NCBI GenBank assembly: GCA_002419365.1
Contig: DIGA01000102.1
Coordinates: forward strand, 1-15,320
DNA from: Mageeibacillus sp. UBA5734
GTDB taxonomy: Bacteria > Bacillota > Clostridia > Saccharofermentanales > UBA5734
Length of the DNA: 15,320 nt
Reading direction: 5' to 3'
Part shown: positions 8,281 to 14,975 of the stretch, piece by piece
Position numbering within the stretch: the stretch's first letter is position 1
Layout: every line of letters starts with the position of its first letter
Notes under the pieces: model-generated
Seen by the model: only the letters and a program-made list of their open reading frames with translations
Database searches by the model: none
What the model was told of the DNA's origin: nothing
Translations under genes and position numbers: made by a program

Positions 8281-10361
8281 TCTTGTCCTCCCTGGCTCAG
8301 ATCAATGGGCTGAGCCTCTGCTGCCCATTTTCCTGAAGTTAGTTTCCCAATCAAGCGCGCTGCACCAGCCGTTTGAGCCATCAGATGGTCTTCTGCTGAA
8401 AACAGAACCACTTCCACAGTCAGGTTTTGTCGAGCACGCATTTGACAGTGATGTTTGACTTTTTCCGCAACGGACTCGAACACGGGCTTGGCCAGATGGT
8501 TTTGAAGCAGAATGTCAATGGCCTCCCGGGTTGTCAGGCACGACATAATTGTGGTTATGATCGGCCGATCTGCCCCGGCCAGAGCGGCATGAGCGGCCAG
8601 GATCTCCATCCGCGCATCAGCGATCAGCGAGTGCGTATTCATGCTGCCCCCGGCAATCTTGACCAATTTTCCGATATGGCCGACCAGCAGCACCTCACGA
8701 AAATCCTTTTCGACCAGGTAGTCAAGCGTCTCACCGACGAAATTGCCGATTTTCACACCCGCGTCGACATCCATAACCAATTCCGTAAGACAAAACGCTC
8801 GACCGTAATTTCCGGGTGTCAGCAAAATGGTTTCGGGATTAGAGCAACTGGCTTGGTTCACCAGAACGTGGATCGTTTCAATCAGAGCTTTCTCGCTCAT
8901 GGGCTCAACAATACCTGTTGTTCCGAGGATCGAGATCCCACCGACAATACCCAGCCGAGGATTGAACGTCTTTCGGGAGATTCCCTCCCCGCCCGGTGCA
9001 GCAATGCTGATTTGAAGACCTTCTTCATAGCCATGACGTTGGCAGATCTGCTTTGCATGTTCGAGAATCATCCGGCGGGGTACGGGATTGATCGCAGGCT
9101 CTCCGACCGCACAAGCCAACCCGGGTCTTGTCACGATGCCGATTCCAGGGCCAGCCGTTAAAACCAGATCGTCATCCGAACGCCGGACAGTCGCTTCGAT
9201 CACCAGTCCGTGCGTCACATCTGGGTCATCGCCAGCATCCTTTCGAACCCCACACCGCGCGAACTCACCATCAAATTCTATTATTTCAATCGGGAAAGAC
9301 ACGGTTGACCCTTCAGGCAAGGTCACACCAATATTGTCGACCGGATACCCCCCCAACAAAGTCTCACACGCTGCTGCAACCGCAGCGGATGCGCACGTTC
9401 CCGTCGTAAACCCCGATCGCAGCCGTTTGGCTTTGCGGATAGTCGTTTCAGTTCCGGCACTTAGCGGCCGGATATTATCCTCAATAGAATTCTCTTTAAT
9501 AGAATTTTTTCCCGTCGAATTTTCCCTGACGCAATCGACAATACTACGTCGAGCTTGCGCGATCGTGGCGGCATGACCATCAACCGGCAGACCGTCTTGA
9601 TGAGCCAGAATGCCCATAAGATGGGCGATCCGCGGTAAACGCAAGGCGTGGCGACGCAAGAATTCGGCCTGGACGATGAGTTCTCTGACGGCCCCACTAA
9701 AGACCACCCGGCCATGATCGAGCAAACAAGCCATATCGCAATATAGGGCAACCAAGTCGATATCATGGGTCGCCAGGATCACAGTCAATCCGTTCTCCTG
9801 TTTCAGTCGGTCTATGAGTTTGAACATCTCGCTGATCCCTGCAGGATCAAGCCCAGCAGTCGGTTCATCGAGGATCAGGATTTCCGGACGCATAGCCAGA
9901 ACACCCGCGAGCGCGACCCGTTTCTTCTGGCCGAAGCTCAGAGCATGGGTCGGTTTGTGCGCGTATTCGCTGATGCCCAGTTGATTGATCACCGCTTCGA
10001 TCCGCGTCCGAACCTCTGATTCCGGCAGGCCAAGATTCAGCAAGCCGAATGCGATATCATCCGCAACATTCGCGGAGAAGATTTGGTCATTGGGGTCTTG
10101 GAAAACAATTCCGACATGTTTGCGCAAAGCTTGGGTGGCCTGCGGGGTTCGTTCGACCGGATGGCCCTGCCAAAGCAATTCACCAGCTGAAGGCAAAAGT
10201 ACGCCGTTGAGATTCAGGAAAAGCGTCGACTTACCTGCCCCGTTGCCGCCGAGAACCGCCAAAGTCTGGCCTTGGGAAATAGACAAGCTGACCGAATCCA
10301 GTGCTAGGTCCTGATGTGAATAGGCATAACATAGATTACGCACTTCCAGCAAAACGTTCAT
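8277..10361 (-). CDS. cbiO-cbiD: Fused cobalt ECF-transporter ATPase CbiO and cobalt-precorrin-5B C1-methyltransferase CbiD
   Basis: One uninterrupted 694-codon frame holds two complete enzymes. Residues 1 to about 275 are an ABC ATPase of the cobalt energy-coupling-factor type: Walker A GGNGAGKST (38-46), Q-loop glutamine Q88 in VFQDPNDQIF, signature LSFGQKKRVALAG from 141, Walker B ILILDE (161-166) followed by PTAGLDP, and switch histidine H199. Residues about 312-694 are CbiD, opening with RLRSGFTTGTCASAAVAAA and carrying VGHIGKLVKIAGGSMNTHS. CbiD methylates C1 of cobalt-precorrin-5B. The join, residues about 280-310, is a polar stretch made of repeated ENSIK-like pentapeptides. The start ATG overlaps the cbiQ stop by one base (TAATG). 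CbiO would hold the protein at the membrane with CbiQ, so the CbiD half may be membrane-tethered (inference). In most operons these are two genes; I cannot say how widespread the fusion is. A sequencing indel is unlikely because both halves share one clean frame across the linker. Confidence 0.93.
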   Translation of the reverse strand: MNVLLEVRNLCYAYSHQDLALDSVSLSISQGQTLAVLGGNGAGKSTLFLNLNGVLLPSAGELLWQGHPVERTPQATQALRKHVGIVFQDPNDQIFSANVADDIAFGLLNLGLPESEVRTRIEAVINQLGISEYAHKPTHALSFGQKKRVALAGVLAMRPEILILDEPTAGLDPAGISEMFKLIDRLKQENGLTVILATHDIDLVALYCDMACLLDHGRVVFSGAVRELIVQAEFLRRHALRLPRIAHLMGILAHQDGLPVDGHAATIAQARRSIVDCVRENSTGKNSIKENSIEDNIRPLSAGTETTIRKAKRLRSGFTTGTCASAAVAAACETLLGGYPVDNIGVTLPEGSTVSFPIEIIEFDGEFARCGVRKDAGDDPDVTHGLVIEATVRRSDDDLVLTAGPGIGIVTRPGLACAVGEPAINPVPRRMILEHAKQICQRHGYEEGLQISIAAPGGEGISRKTFNPRLGIVGGISILGTTGIVEPMSEKALIETIHVLVNQASCSNPETILLTPGNYGRAFCLTELVMDVDAGVKIGNFVGETLDYLVEKDFREVLLVGHIGKLVKIAGGSMNTHSLIADARMEILAAHAALAGADRPIITTIMSCLTTREAIDILLQNHLAKPVFESVAEKVKHHCQMRARQNLTVEVVLFSAEDHLMAQTAGAARLIGKLTSGKWAAEAQPIDLSQGGQE
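9471..9524 (-). repeat. Short tandem repeat (15-bp period) encoding the CbiO-CbiD linker
   Basis: The codons for residues 280-297 of the fusion form about three and a half imperfect 15-base units, read on the minus strand as GAAAATTCGACGGGA, AAAAATTCTATTAAA, GAGAATTCTATTGAG and a partial GATAATATC. They encode ENSTG, KNSIK, ENSIE and DNI. The stretch is much richer in A and T than the coding sequence on either side. Slippage of such repeats could lengthen or shorten the linker in whole codons. Confidence 0.8.
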
Positions 10362-11140
10362 TAAATCAGCCGTCCTTCCAACCAGGCAAGTCCCAGCAGT
10401 GCAAGGCTGCCGAGCAGCGCGGCTCGGACCATGTCTGGCCGTTTTTCATAACTTCGGGATAGGACTGGCAAAACGCCTGTGTAGCCGCGTGCGGTCATAG
10501 CCGCATAGATGCGGTCGCAGCGCAGATAAGTACGCAGAAAGAGCTGACCAATCAATTCGCCCGCCATTTTCATGGCTGATTGAATATTACGGCCGCCGAG
10601 GCGACTAACTTGAGCCTTTCTCAACCTGCCAGACTCCTCAAGCAAGACGAAAATATAGCGATAGACTAATTCCATGAGTGAGATCAGCAGGATCGGGCAA
10701 TGCCATCGCCGCAGCAAGGCTAAAAAATCCGGCAGGGGGGTCGTCAGCATGACGAAGTAGACGCAGCTCGTACCTGCCAGGGCCCGCAAAAAAATGTTCA
10801 GGGCATCGGTCAATGACGAAGGGCTTATCCCGATGGCAAAACGTCCGAGCGGCAACCCGAACAGAATGGTCTGATCTGACGGATACACCTGAACCAAGAT
10901 TGTTACGACGCCCATCAACAAGAACCCGAATGGAAGCATCTGGAGTCTGGCATATTGGCGATAGGACAGAGCGCTATAACGAACAGTCAGGACGAGCATA
11001 ACCAGCATTGTCACGAGGTAAACTAAAAGCGAACGGGCTGTCAGGCAGACGATGAAAGGAAACCCTGCAACGAGTATTTTCGTCGCAGGATCCAGATGGG
11101 CCAGTTGGGATTGGTATGCCTTTTCAACCAAGTTCAACAT
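10361..11140 (-). CDS. cbiQ: Cobalt ECF transporter transmembrane coupling protein
   Basis: CbiQ is the membrane component that links the ATPase CbiO to the substrate-binding unit CbiM in the cobalt importer. The 259-residue protein has several hydrophobic segments (for example around residues 22-52, 66-84, 112-132 and 148-167) and a hydrophobic C-terminus. A cytoplasmic coupling motif AAMTARGYTG, with the conserved A-R-G at 217-219, docks into the ATPase. The ATG lies 10 bases after the cbiN stop with only a weak ribosome-binding sequence, so expression may rely on ribosomes arriving from cbiN. The stop overlaps the cbiO-cbiD start by one base. Confidence 0.94.
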   Translation of the reverse strand: MLNLVEKAYQSQLAHLDPATKILVAGFPFIVCLTARSLLVYLVTMLVMLVLTVRYSALSYRQYARLQMLPFGFLLMGVVTILVQVYPSDQTILFGLPLGRFAIGISPSSLTDALNIFLRALAGTSCVYFVMLTTPLPDFLALLRRWHCPILLISLMELVYRYIFVLLEESGRLRKAQVSRLGGRNIQSAMKMAGELIGQLFLRTYLRCDRIYAAMTARGYTGVLPVLSRSYEKRPDMVRAALLGSLALLGLAWLEGRLI

Positions 11141-11150
11141 CTTTGCACAC

Positions 11151-11465
11151 TCAAGAGGATTTGTCTGCTTGAGGCGATTGTCCTGGGGACGACTGTTTCG
11201 GGGCGGTCAGGCGACCAAAAACAAATCCCAGGCCTCCAGCGCCAAGCGCGGCTTGGAAGGCAAATAACAGAGATTCGATTTCACTGCCTGGCAGTTGAAC
11301 CAGCGGTAAAATCCAAGGTTGGTAGTCAGGGTCGATTTGCGCCACAACATCGATGGCCTGGCTATCGGTACCTCCATACTCCGGTGATGATCTGAGCAGC
11401 AAAGGCAGCGCAATGATCAGTAGGGCCGTCACGATCAGGACTGTATTCAACCTGTTATTCCGCAT
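11151..11465 (-). CDS. cbiN: Cobalt transporter accessory protein
   Basis: CbiN is a small membrane protein that works with CbiM in loading cobalt. The protein has two predicted membrane helices (about residues 6-25 and 68-92) separated by an external loop with YGGTDSQAIDVVAQIDPDYQ and PWILPLVQLPGSEIESLLF, as in the family. I start it at ATG 11463-11465 (104 residues), because GGAAGGA sits 7 bases upstream. A TTG two codons earlier would leave almost no spacing. It follows cbiM by 15 bases. The C-terminal tail after FVFGRLTAPK is polar. Confidence 0.92.
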   Translation of the reverse strand: MRNNRLNTVLIVTALLIIALPLLLRSSPEYGGTDSQAIDVVAQIDPDYQPWILPLVQLPGSEIESLLFAFQAALGAGGLGFVFGRLTAPKQSSPGQSPQADKSS

Positions 11466-11480
11466 GATCAATTCCTTCCC

Positions 11481-12221
11481 TTAACTAATGACCTGGCGTT
11501 CACGAAGAAGTCGATCATCGTGACTGGTGATGACATTGAAAACGACAACGGATACCAGGCCTTCGACAATGGCCAACGGTATCTGCGTTAACGCGAAAAG
11601 TCCGAGGAATTTTACGATCGAGAGACCGATGTTGCCTTGGTCCGGATGAGCCATTCCCAGTTGCACTGCAGTTGTCACGTAAGTCAGGATGTCCCCCAAG
11701 AAGGCCGCAATAAAAATGGCCAGACCCGGCGTCGTACCCATGAGCCGTGTCAGACGGTAAACCAGATAAGCCACTATCGGACCTATAATACCCATGGAAA
11801 ACAGATTAGCCCCAAGGGTTGTCAATCCACCATGAGCTAGCAACAGGGCTTGGAAGAGCAAGACGATGAGACTGATGATCGACATGGCCAATGGACCGAA
11901 CAGGACTGCCCCCAACCCCACACCGGTCGGATGAGAACAACTGCCTGTCACAGATGGAATTTTCAAGGCTGACATGACGAATACAAATGCACCACTCAGG
12001 GCCAGGAGAACAAGGTTTTTAGGATCGGCTGTTATGTTGCGCTGGATGGTGAAGAATCCTGCTGTCAGGAAAGGCAGGCAGATCAAACCCCAGGCCAAGG
12101 CCCAGGCAGGGGGCAGGAATCCTTCAGAAATATGCATCGCTTGGACCGGGAGGTTGAACATGAAAACAATAGCGATCAGGACTGCACCAGAGACGACCTT
12201 CTTTTCGAATTGCACTTTCAT
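11481..12221 (-). CDS. cbiM: Cobalt ECF transporter substrate-binding membrane protein
   Basis: CbiM is the S-component that binds Co(II) in the membrane. The 246-residue precursor has a charged N-terminus, a hydrophobic stretch and a VQA signal-peptidase-like site just before MHISEGFLPPAW. In this family cleavage exposes Met1-His2, whose amino group and side chain coordinate the metal; the cleavage here is inferred. Further conserved blocks are VTGSCSHPTGVGLGAVLFGP and LLLAHGGLTTLGANLFSMG, which carry the remaining metal-ligand histidines. It is the first gene after the riboswitch and its terminator; the Shine-Dalgarno (AAGGGGG) lies very close to the ATG. Confidence 0.95.
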   Translation of the reverse strand: MKVQFEKKVVSGAVLIAIVFMFNLPVQAMHISEGFLPPAWALAWGLICLPFLTAGFFTIQRNITADPKNLVLLALSGAFVFVMSALKIPSVTGSCSHPTGVGLGAVLFGPLAMSIISLIVLLFQALLLAHGGLTTLGANLFSMGIIGPIVAYLVYRLTRLMGTTPGLAIFIAAFLGDILTYVTTAVQLGMAHPDQGNIGLSIVKFLGLFALTQIPLAIVEGLVSVVVFNVITSHDDRLLRERQVIS

Positions 12222-12229
12222 AGCCCCCT

Positions 12230-12268
12230 TAAAATAAAACGACCCCGGCTTCGCAAGGTGCCAGAGTC
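12230..12268 (-). terminator. Intrinsic terminator of the cobalamin riboswitch expression platform
   Basis: On the minus strand GACTCTGGC (12268-12260) can pair with GCCGGGGTC (12249-12241) through nine base pairs, two of them G-U, around a 10-base loop. The hairpin is followed at once by GTTTTATTTT (12240-12231). It lies between the riboswitch and the cbiM ATG, where a regulated terminator is expected. Pairing was done by eye without an energy calculation. Confidence 0.8.
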
Positions 12269-12343
12269 ATAACATTGGATAAAAGATCGGTCAAAAGGGC
12301 GGTCAGCCATTTCGAAGTCTTTCGTCCAATACCACTTTTCTGG
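12261..12343 (-). promoter_or_regulatory. Probable antiterminator competing with the riboswitch terminator
   Basis: Two nested complementary pairs are visible on the minus strand. CCAGA (12343-12339) pairs with TCTGG (12265-12261), and ATTGGA (12330-12325) pairs with TCCAAT (12279-12274). The outer pair uses bases of the 5' arm of the terminator hairpin, so both structures cannot form together. Without cobalamin this structure would let transcription continue into cbiM. This is a model from complementarity alone. Confidence 0.6.
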
Positions 12344-12373
12344 TTCCACGCAGAAAGATGTATTCCTATATAA

Positions 12374-12539
12374 GCAAAGGCAGGTCTTCTGGCTGGACAT
12401 CAACGCCTGCTTCCACCTTCCCAGCGCATGCGCCAGTGGTATACAGAAGCCGCTCCGTCTTTACAGCAACGGGACTTGCGCGGGATTTGCACCCGACTTC
12501 CCTTTTCACATGACTGCGTCAACAATCATGAACCTTTGC
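12374..12539 (-). promoter_or_regulatory. Cobalamin (B12) riboswitch
   Basis: The minus strand carries the hallmark blocks of the cobalamin aptamer in order: GGGAAGTCGGGTGCAAATCC, then CGCAAGTCCCGTTGCTGTAA, and the B12 box AGCCAGAAGACCTGCC (12394-12379). The closing stem P1 is a perfect 7-bp match between GCAAAGG (12539-12533) and CCTTTGC (12380-12374). The aptamer lies upstream of cbiM and is followed by a terminator, so adenosylcobalamin or a related corrinoid should shut off cobalt import, corrin synthesis and the hem genes together. cobT lies upstream of the element and is not under its control unless its transcript reads through. Confidence 0.96.
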
Positions 12540-12559
12540 CGATGAGGCTACTAGCGGTT

Positions 12560-12565
12560 ATTATA
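12560..12565 (-). promoter_or_regulatory. Candidate -10 box for the riboswitch-cbi operon transcript
   Basis: A perfect TATAAT stands on the minus strand about 20 bases before the riboswitch P1 stem, between the cobT stop and the aptamer. This is the right place for an operon promoter. No good -35 element is found 16-18 bases upstream, so it is only a candidate; the operon could also be read from the cobT promoter. Confidence 0.4.
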
Positions 12566-12613
12566 AGTCGGTTATAAAGAACGATCATTAGAGATTTGCA
12601 TGAATTTTTGTCA

Positions 12614-13696
12614 CTATCTTGTCAACATGGATGATCGAGGATCATAGGCATCGACCCCGGCCTGCTCAAAGGTCGCGACCTCTCGAAAAGCTGTGACAGC
12701 ATGGTCAAACAAGCCAAATGCCACGCAACAGCCCGTACCTTCACCGAGTCTCAGGCCACAGTGCAAATAGGCTTGTAGGTTCAACTCATTCAAGACCCGC
12801 TCGCCCGCTTGTTCAGCAGACTGATGGGAGGCGAACAGATAATCGCGTACGGCTGGACACAACTTGACTGCAACCAGAGCTGCCACAGAGGCAATAAAAC
12901 CATCAATGACCGCGGGCAGCCTATTGGCTGCACAACCCAGATAAAATCCAGCCATGCTAGCCAAATCCAGCCCGCCAACTTTTTGCAGAACATCAATTGG
13001 ATCATTGGAATCCGGTGTATTGATCCGGATTCCCTGCTCTATCACGGCAATTTTGCGAATCAGCTGATCATCCGTCAAACCAGCCCCCCGCCCCGTTACA
13101 TCCTTTGGTTCCACACCAAGCAAAACAGATAATACTGCACTGCTAGTCGTTGTATTGCCAATCCCCATTTCACCTGCCCCTACAAGATCATACCCTTGAT
13201 TTTTCAGCCAGGCAGCTTGGTCATATCCAATCTGGATGGCCTGCAGGGTTTCTGTTCGCTGCATAGCAGGTCCGGTTGACAAATCGGCTGTTCCCTGCCG
13301 GATTCTGCGATCAAGAACCCCAGGAATACGACCTTCCTGGTTGATTCCCACATCGACCGGGAAGATGTCTACACCTGCCACACGGGCAAAAGCATTTATG
13401 GTCGCAATTCCACGCGTGAAATTAAAGGTGACTTGGGCGGTTATTTCCTGACCACATTGGGTTACGCCCTGACAGACAACTCCATTATCGGCTGCAAAAA
13501 TCGCGATGGCTTTCCGCCTGACGATCGGCCTATCATTACCCTGGATACCCGCTAGTTGAGTCACTAAATCTTCAAGAGAGCCTAAACTTAAGAGGGGCTT
13601 GCAAAGTTGCAACCAACGGTGTCTGGCCTTTAGCATGGCTTGCTCATCGAGTGGCCGGATGGATGAACATAAAGAAACAATTTCAGGGAAAAGCAT
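12614..13696 (-). CDS. cobT: Nicotinate-nucleotide--dimethylbenzimidazole phosphoribosyltransferase
   Basis: CobT moves phosphoribose from nicotinate mononucleotide to the lower-ligand base (5,6-dimethylbenzimidazole or another base) to make the alpha-riboside phosphate used in nucleotide loop assembly. The 360-residue length matches the family. Conserved blocks are IFAADNGVVCQGVTQ (residues about 66-80), GEMGIGNTTTSSAVL from 175, TGRGAGLTD from 201 and LRLGEGTG, with the catalytic-base glutamate at E319. The start ATG has GTAGGAC about 8 bases upstream. Partner genes cobS and cobU are not nearby. The 156 bases between the ATG and the insertion sequence are AT-rich and hold no promoter I can name with confidence. 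The gene reads towards the riboswitch, 73 bases past its stop. Confidence 0.96.
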   Translation of the reverse strand: MLFPEIVSLCSSIRPLDEQAMLKARHRWLQLCKPLLSLGSLEDLVTQLAGIQGNDRPIVRRKAIAIFAADNGVVCQGVTQCGQEITAQVTFNFTRGIATINAFARVAGVDIFPVDVGINQEGRIPGVLDRRIRQGTADLSTGPAMQRTETLQAIQIGYDQAAWLKNQGYDLVGAGEMGIGNTTTSSAVLSVLLGVEPKDVTGRGAGLTDDQLIRKIAVIEQGIRINTPDSNDPIDVLQKVGGLDLASMAGFYLGCAANRLPAVIDGFIASVAALVAVKLCPAVRDYLFASHQSAEQAGERVLNELNLQAYLHCGLRLGEGTGCCVAFGLFDHAVTAFREVATFEQAGVDAYDPRSSMLTR

Positions 13697-13852
13697 CGAG
13701 CTGTCCTACTTTCAATTTGTAAAGACCATCAGGCAGAATATTCCCTGTCATTTTAGCTATTTAGGAAGAGCTTGGAATCAATCAGAGCTGCTACATTTTA
13801 ACAATATTTTATCAACTTGAAATCAGGTCTCATAATTACCTATATTGAATTA

Positions 13853-13870
13853 TTGAGACGCCGATTAAAC
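13853..13870 (+). repeat. Left terminal inverted repeat of the IS630 element
   Basis: The 18 bases directly inside the left TA match the right repeat at the outer TTG and through the inner GCCGATTAAA, with mismatches in the four bases between and at the last base. Confidence 0.85.
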
Positions 13871-13872
13871 AA

Positions 13873-13901
13873 TATACAATTATGATCGTTTTTGGTATAA
13901 T
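13873..13901 (+). promoter_or_regulatory. Transposase promoter with extended -10
   Basis: TATAAT at 13896-13901 is preceded by TGG, an extended -10 (TGnTATAAT). TATACA stands 17 bases upstream (13873-13878), matching four of six consensus -35 bases. The expected transcription start falls about 7 bases after the -10, at or next to the ATG at 13908, so the transposase message may have no leader. Confidence 0.6.
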
Positions 13902-13907
13902 CTGGCA

Positions 13908-14198
13908 ATGGAAGATTTAAAAAACAATGCCAGGAACCTATCTCAAGCTGAACAATATCAGATTCGGAAGAATATCGTCCGTCTGATGAAAAAGGCAACA
14001 AACCTGACGAGATTGCAGCCATGCTTGACGTCAGCAGGAGCCTGGTCTATGCAACCAAGAAAGCCTACGATGAGAAAGGCATCGAAGGAATCAAACCCGG
14101 GAAGCGTGGCCGCAGACACGGTGATAAAAGGACTCTCACGCCTGACCAGGAACGGGCAATCATGCAGACGATTGTTGATAAAAATCCTGAGCAACTGA
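13908..14198 (+). CDS. IS630 transposase, N-terminal frame (helix-turn-helix start)
   Basis: Only the first 29 codons, 13908-13994 (MEDLKNNARNLSQ to RLMKK), look like transposase; they form the first part of the N-terminal DNA-binding domain. After the five-A run at 13989-13993 the coding continues in the -1 frame as GNKPDEIAAMLDVSRSLVY, a typical helix-turn-helix. The rest of this frame, to 14198, is out-of-frame sequence without family character. Joining the two frames gives about 345 residues, the normal IS630 length. The break is either loss of one A from an original run of six, which makes a pseudogene, or a site of -1 frameshifting. Confidence 0.6.
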   Translation: MEDLKNNARNLSQAEQYQIRKNIVRLMKKATNLTRLQPCLTSAGAWSMQPRKPTMRKASKESNPGSVAADTVIKGLSRLTRNGQSCRRLLIKILSN

Positions 14199-14944
14199 AG
14201 CTCAAATGCTGCTTGTGGACACGCAAGGCCATCCGCGACTACATCCTGCGAGAGTACAAGATCGATATGCCGTTAAGCACACTTGGCTATTATTTAGACC
14301 GCTGGGGATTCAGCATCCAGAGACCGATCAAGCGTGCGAACAAGCAGGATGCTGCCCGTGTGAAGGCTTGGATGGAGCAGGAATACCCTGCCATTGCCGA
14401 AAAAGCCAAGGTAGAGAACGCCGAAATCTACTGGGGAGATGAGACCGCTCTCCAAAATACGGCCAATTATATCAAAGGCTATGCACCCATTGGAAAAACG
14501 CCTGTTTTGAAAGTAGAAGCCAAGAAGCTGAAACTGAACATGCTGTCAGCAATCTCAAACAAGGGCAAGCTGCGGTTCACGATCACTAAAGAGTCCGTCA
14601 ATGCTGATATACTGATCGACTTCATGAAGCGGTTGATCAAAGATACAGGACGAAAAGTGTTGTTGATCCTGGACAATCTTCGGGTCCATCACGCCAAGAA
14701 GGTTGCAGCATGGCTGGAAGAACACCGGCAGGAAATCGAGCTGTTCTATCTGCCGCCATATTCACCGGAATATAATCCCGATGAATATTTGAACAGTGAT
14801 TTGAAACGCGAAATGAGCAAAAAGCCTATCCCGAAGTCAGAGAAAGAACTGAGCAGTAATGCCCGGTCCGTTCTGAAGAAGATTCAAATGAATCCCAAAA
14901 AGGTCATCAGCTTTTTGGTTCGAAGTTCACAAAATATGCGATAG
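14021..14944 (+). CDS. IS630-family DDE transposase, main frame
   Basis: This frame holds the remainder of the helix-turn-helix (MLDVSRSLVYATKKAY), a second winged-helix-like segment around LWTRKAIRDYILREY, and a complete catalytic core. The three acidic residues are D140 in IYWGDETAL, D218 in LLILDNLRVHH and E255 in YSPEYNPDEYLNSDLKR, so the DDE triad is intact. From the internal ATG at 14021 it would be 307 residues without the first DNA-binding helix. The true start is probably 13908 in the other frame. The last codons contain two perfect small palindromes (14881-14894 and 14895-14918). It stops 29 bases before the right end of the element. Confidence 0.85.
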   Translation: MLDVSRSLVYATKKAYDEKGIEGIKPGKRGRRHGDKRTLTPDQERAIMQTIVDKNPEQLKLKCCLWTRKAIRDYILREYKIDMPLSTLGYYLDRWGFSIQRPIKRANKQDAARVKAWMEQEYPAIAEKAKVENAEIYWGDETALQNTANYIKGYAPIGKTPVLKVEAKKLKLNMLSAISNKGKLRFTITKESVNADILIDFMKRLIKDTGRKVLLILDNLRVHHAKKVAAWLEEHRQEIELFYLPPYSPEYNPDEYLNSDLKREMSKKPIPKSEKELSSNARSVLKKIQMNPKKVISFLVRSSQNMR

Positions 14945-14955
14945 CATAATCCGAT

Positions 14956-14973
14956 ATTTAATCGGCAGAGCAA
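14956..14973 (-). repeat. Right terminal inverted repeat of the IS630 element
   Basis: Read on the minus strand this is TTGCTCTGCCGATTAAAT, the partner of the left repeat. It is followed on the plus strand by the flanking TA. A small hairpin CCGAT-ATTTA-ATCGG (14951-14965) overlaps it. Confidence 0.85.
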
Positions 14974-14975
14974 TA

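Larger units (their letters stand above)
13853..14973 (+). mobile_element. IS630-family insertion sequence, 1121 bp
   Basis: Both ends carry matching inverted repeats: TTGAGACGCCGATTAAAC at the left and, read inward, TTGCTCTGCCGATTAAAT at the right. Each is bordered on the outside by TA (13851-13852 and 14974-14975), the target duplication used by IS630/Tc1-mariner elements. The length and the single DDE transposase gene fit the family. The element sits in an AT-rich intergenic region 156 bases upstream of cobT, in opposite orientation to it. Confidence 0.9.

Noticed and set aside
8427..9161. A 244-codon open frame on the plus strand inside the cbiD part
   Set aside because: It is antisense to strongly conserved CbiD sequence, and its translation has no recognisable domain.
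12218..12403. A 61-codon minus-strand frame between the riboswitch and cbiM as a leader peptide
   Set aside because: It overlaps the B12 box and terminator, has no clear ribosome-binding site, and the region is fully explained by RNA structure.
12620..12625. A perfect TTGACA on the minus strand at the end of cobT as a -35 box
   Set aside because: No acceptable -10 lies 16-18 bases downstream, and the TATAAT at 12560-12565 is too far away to pair with it.
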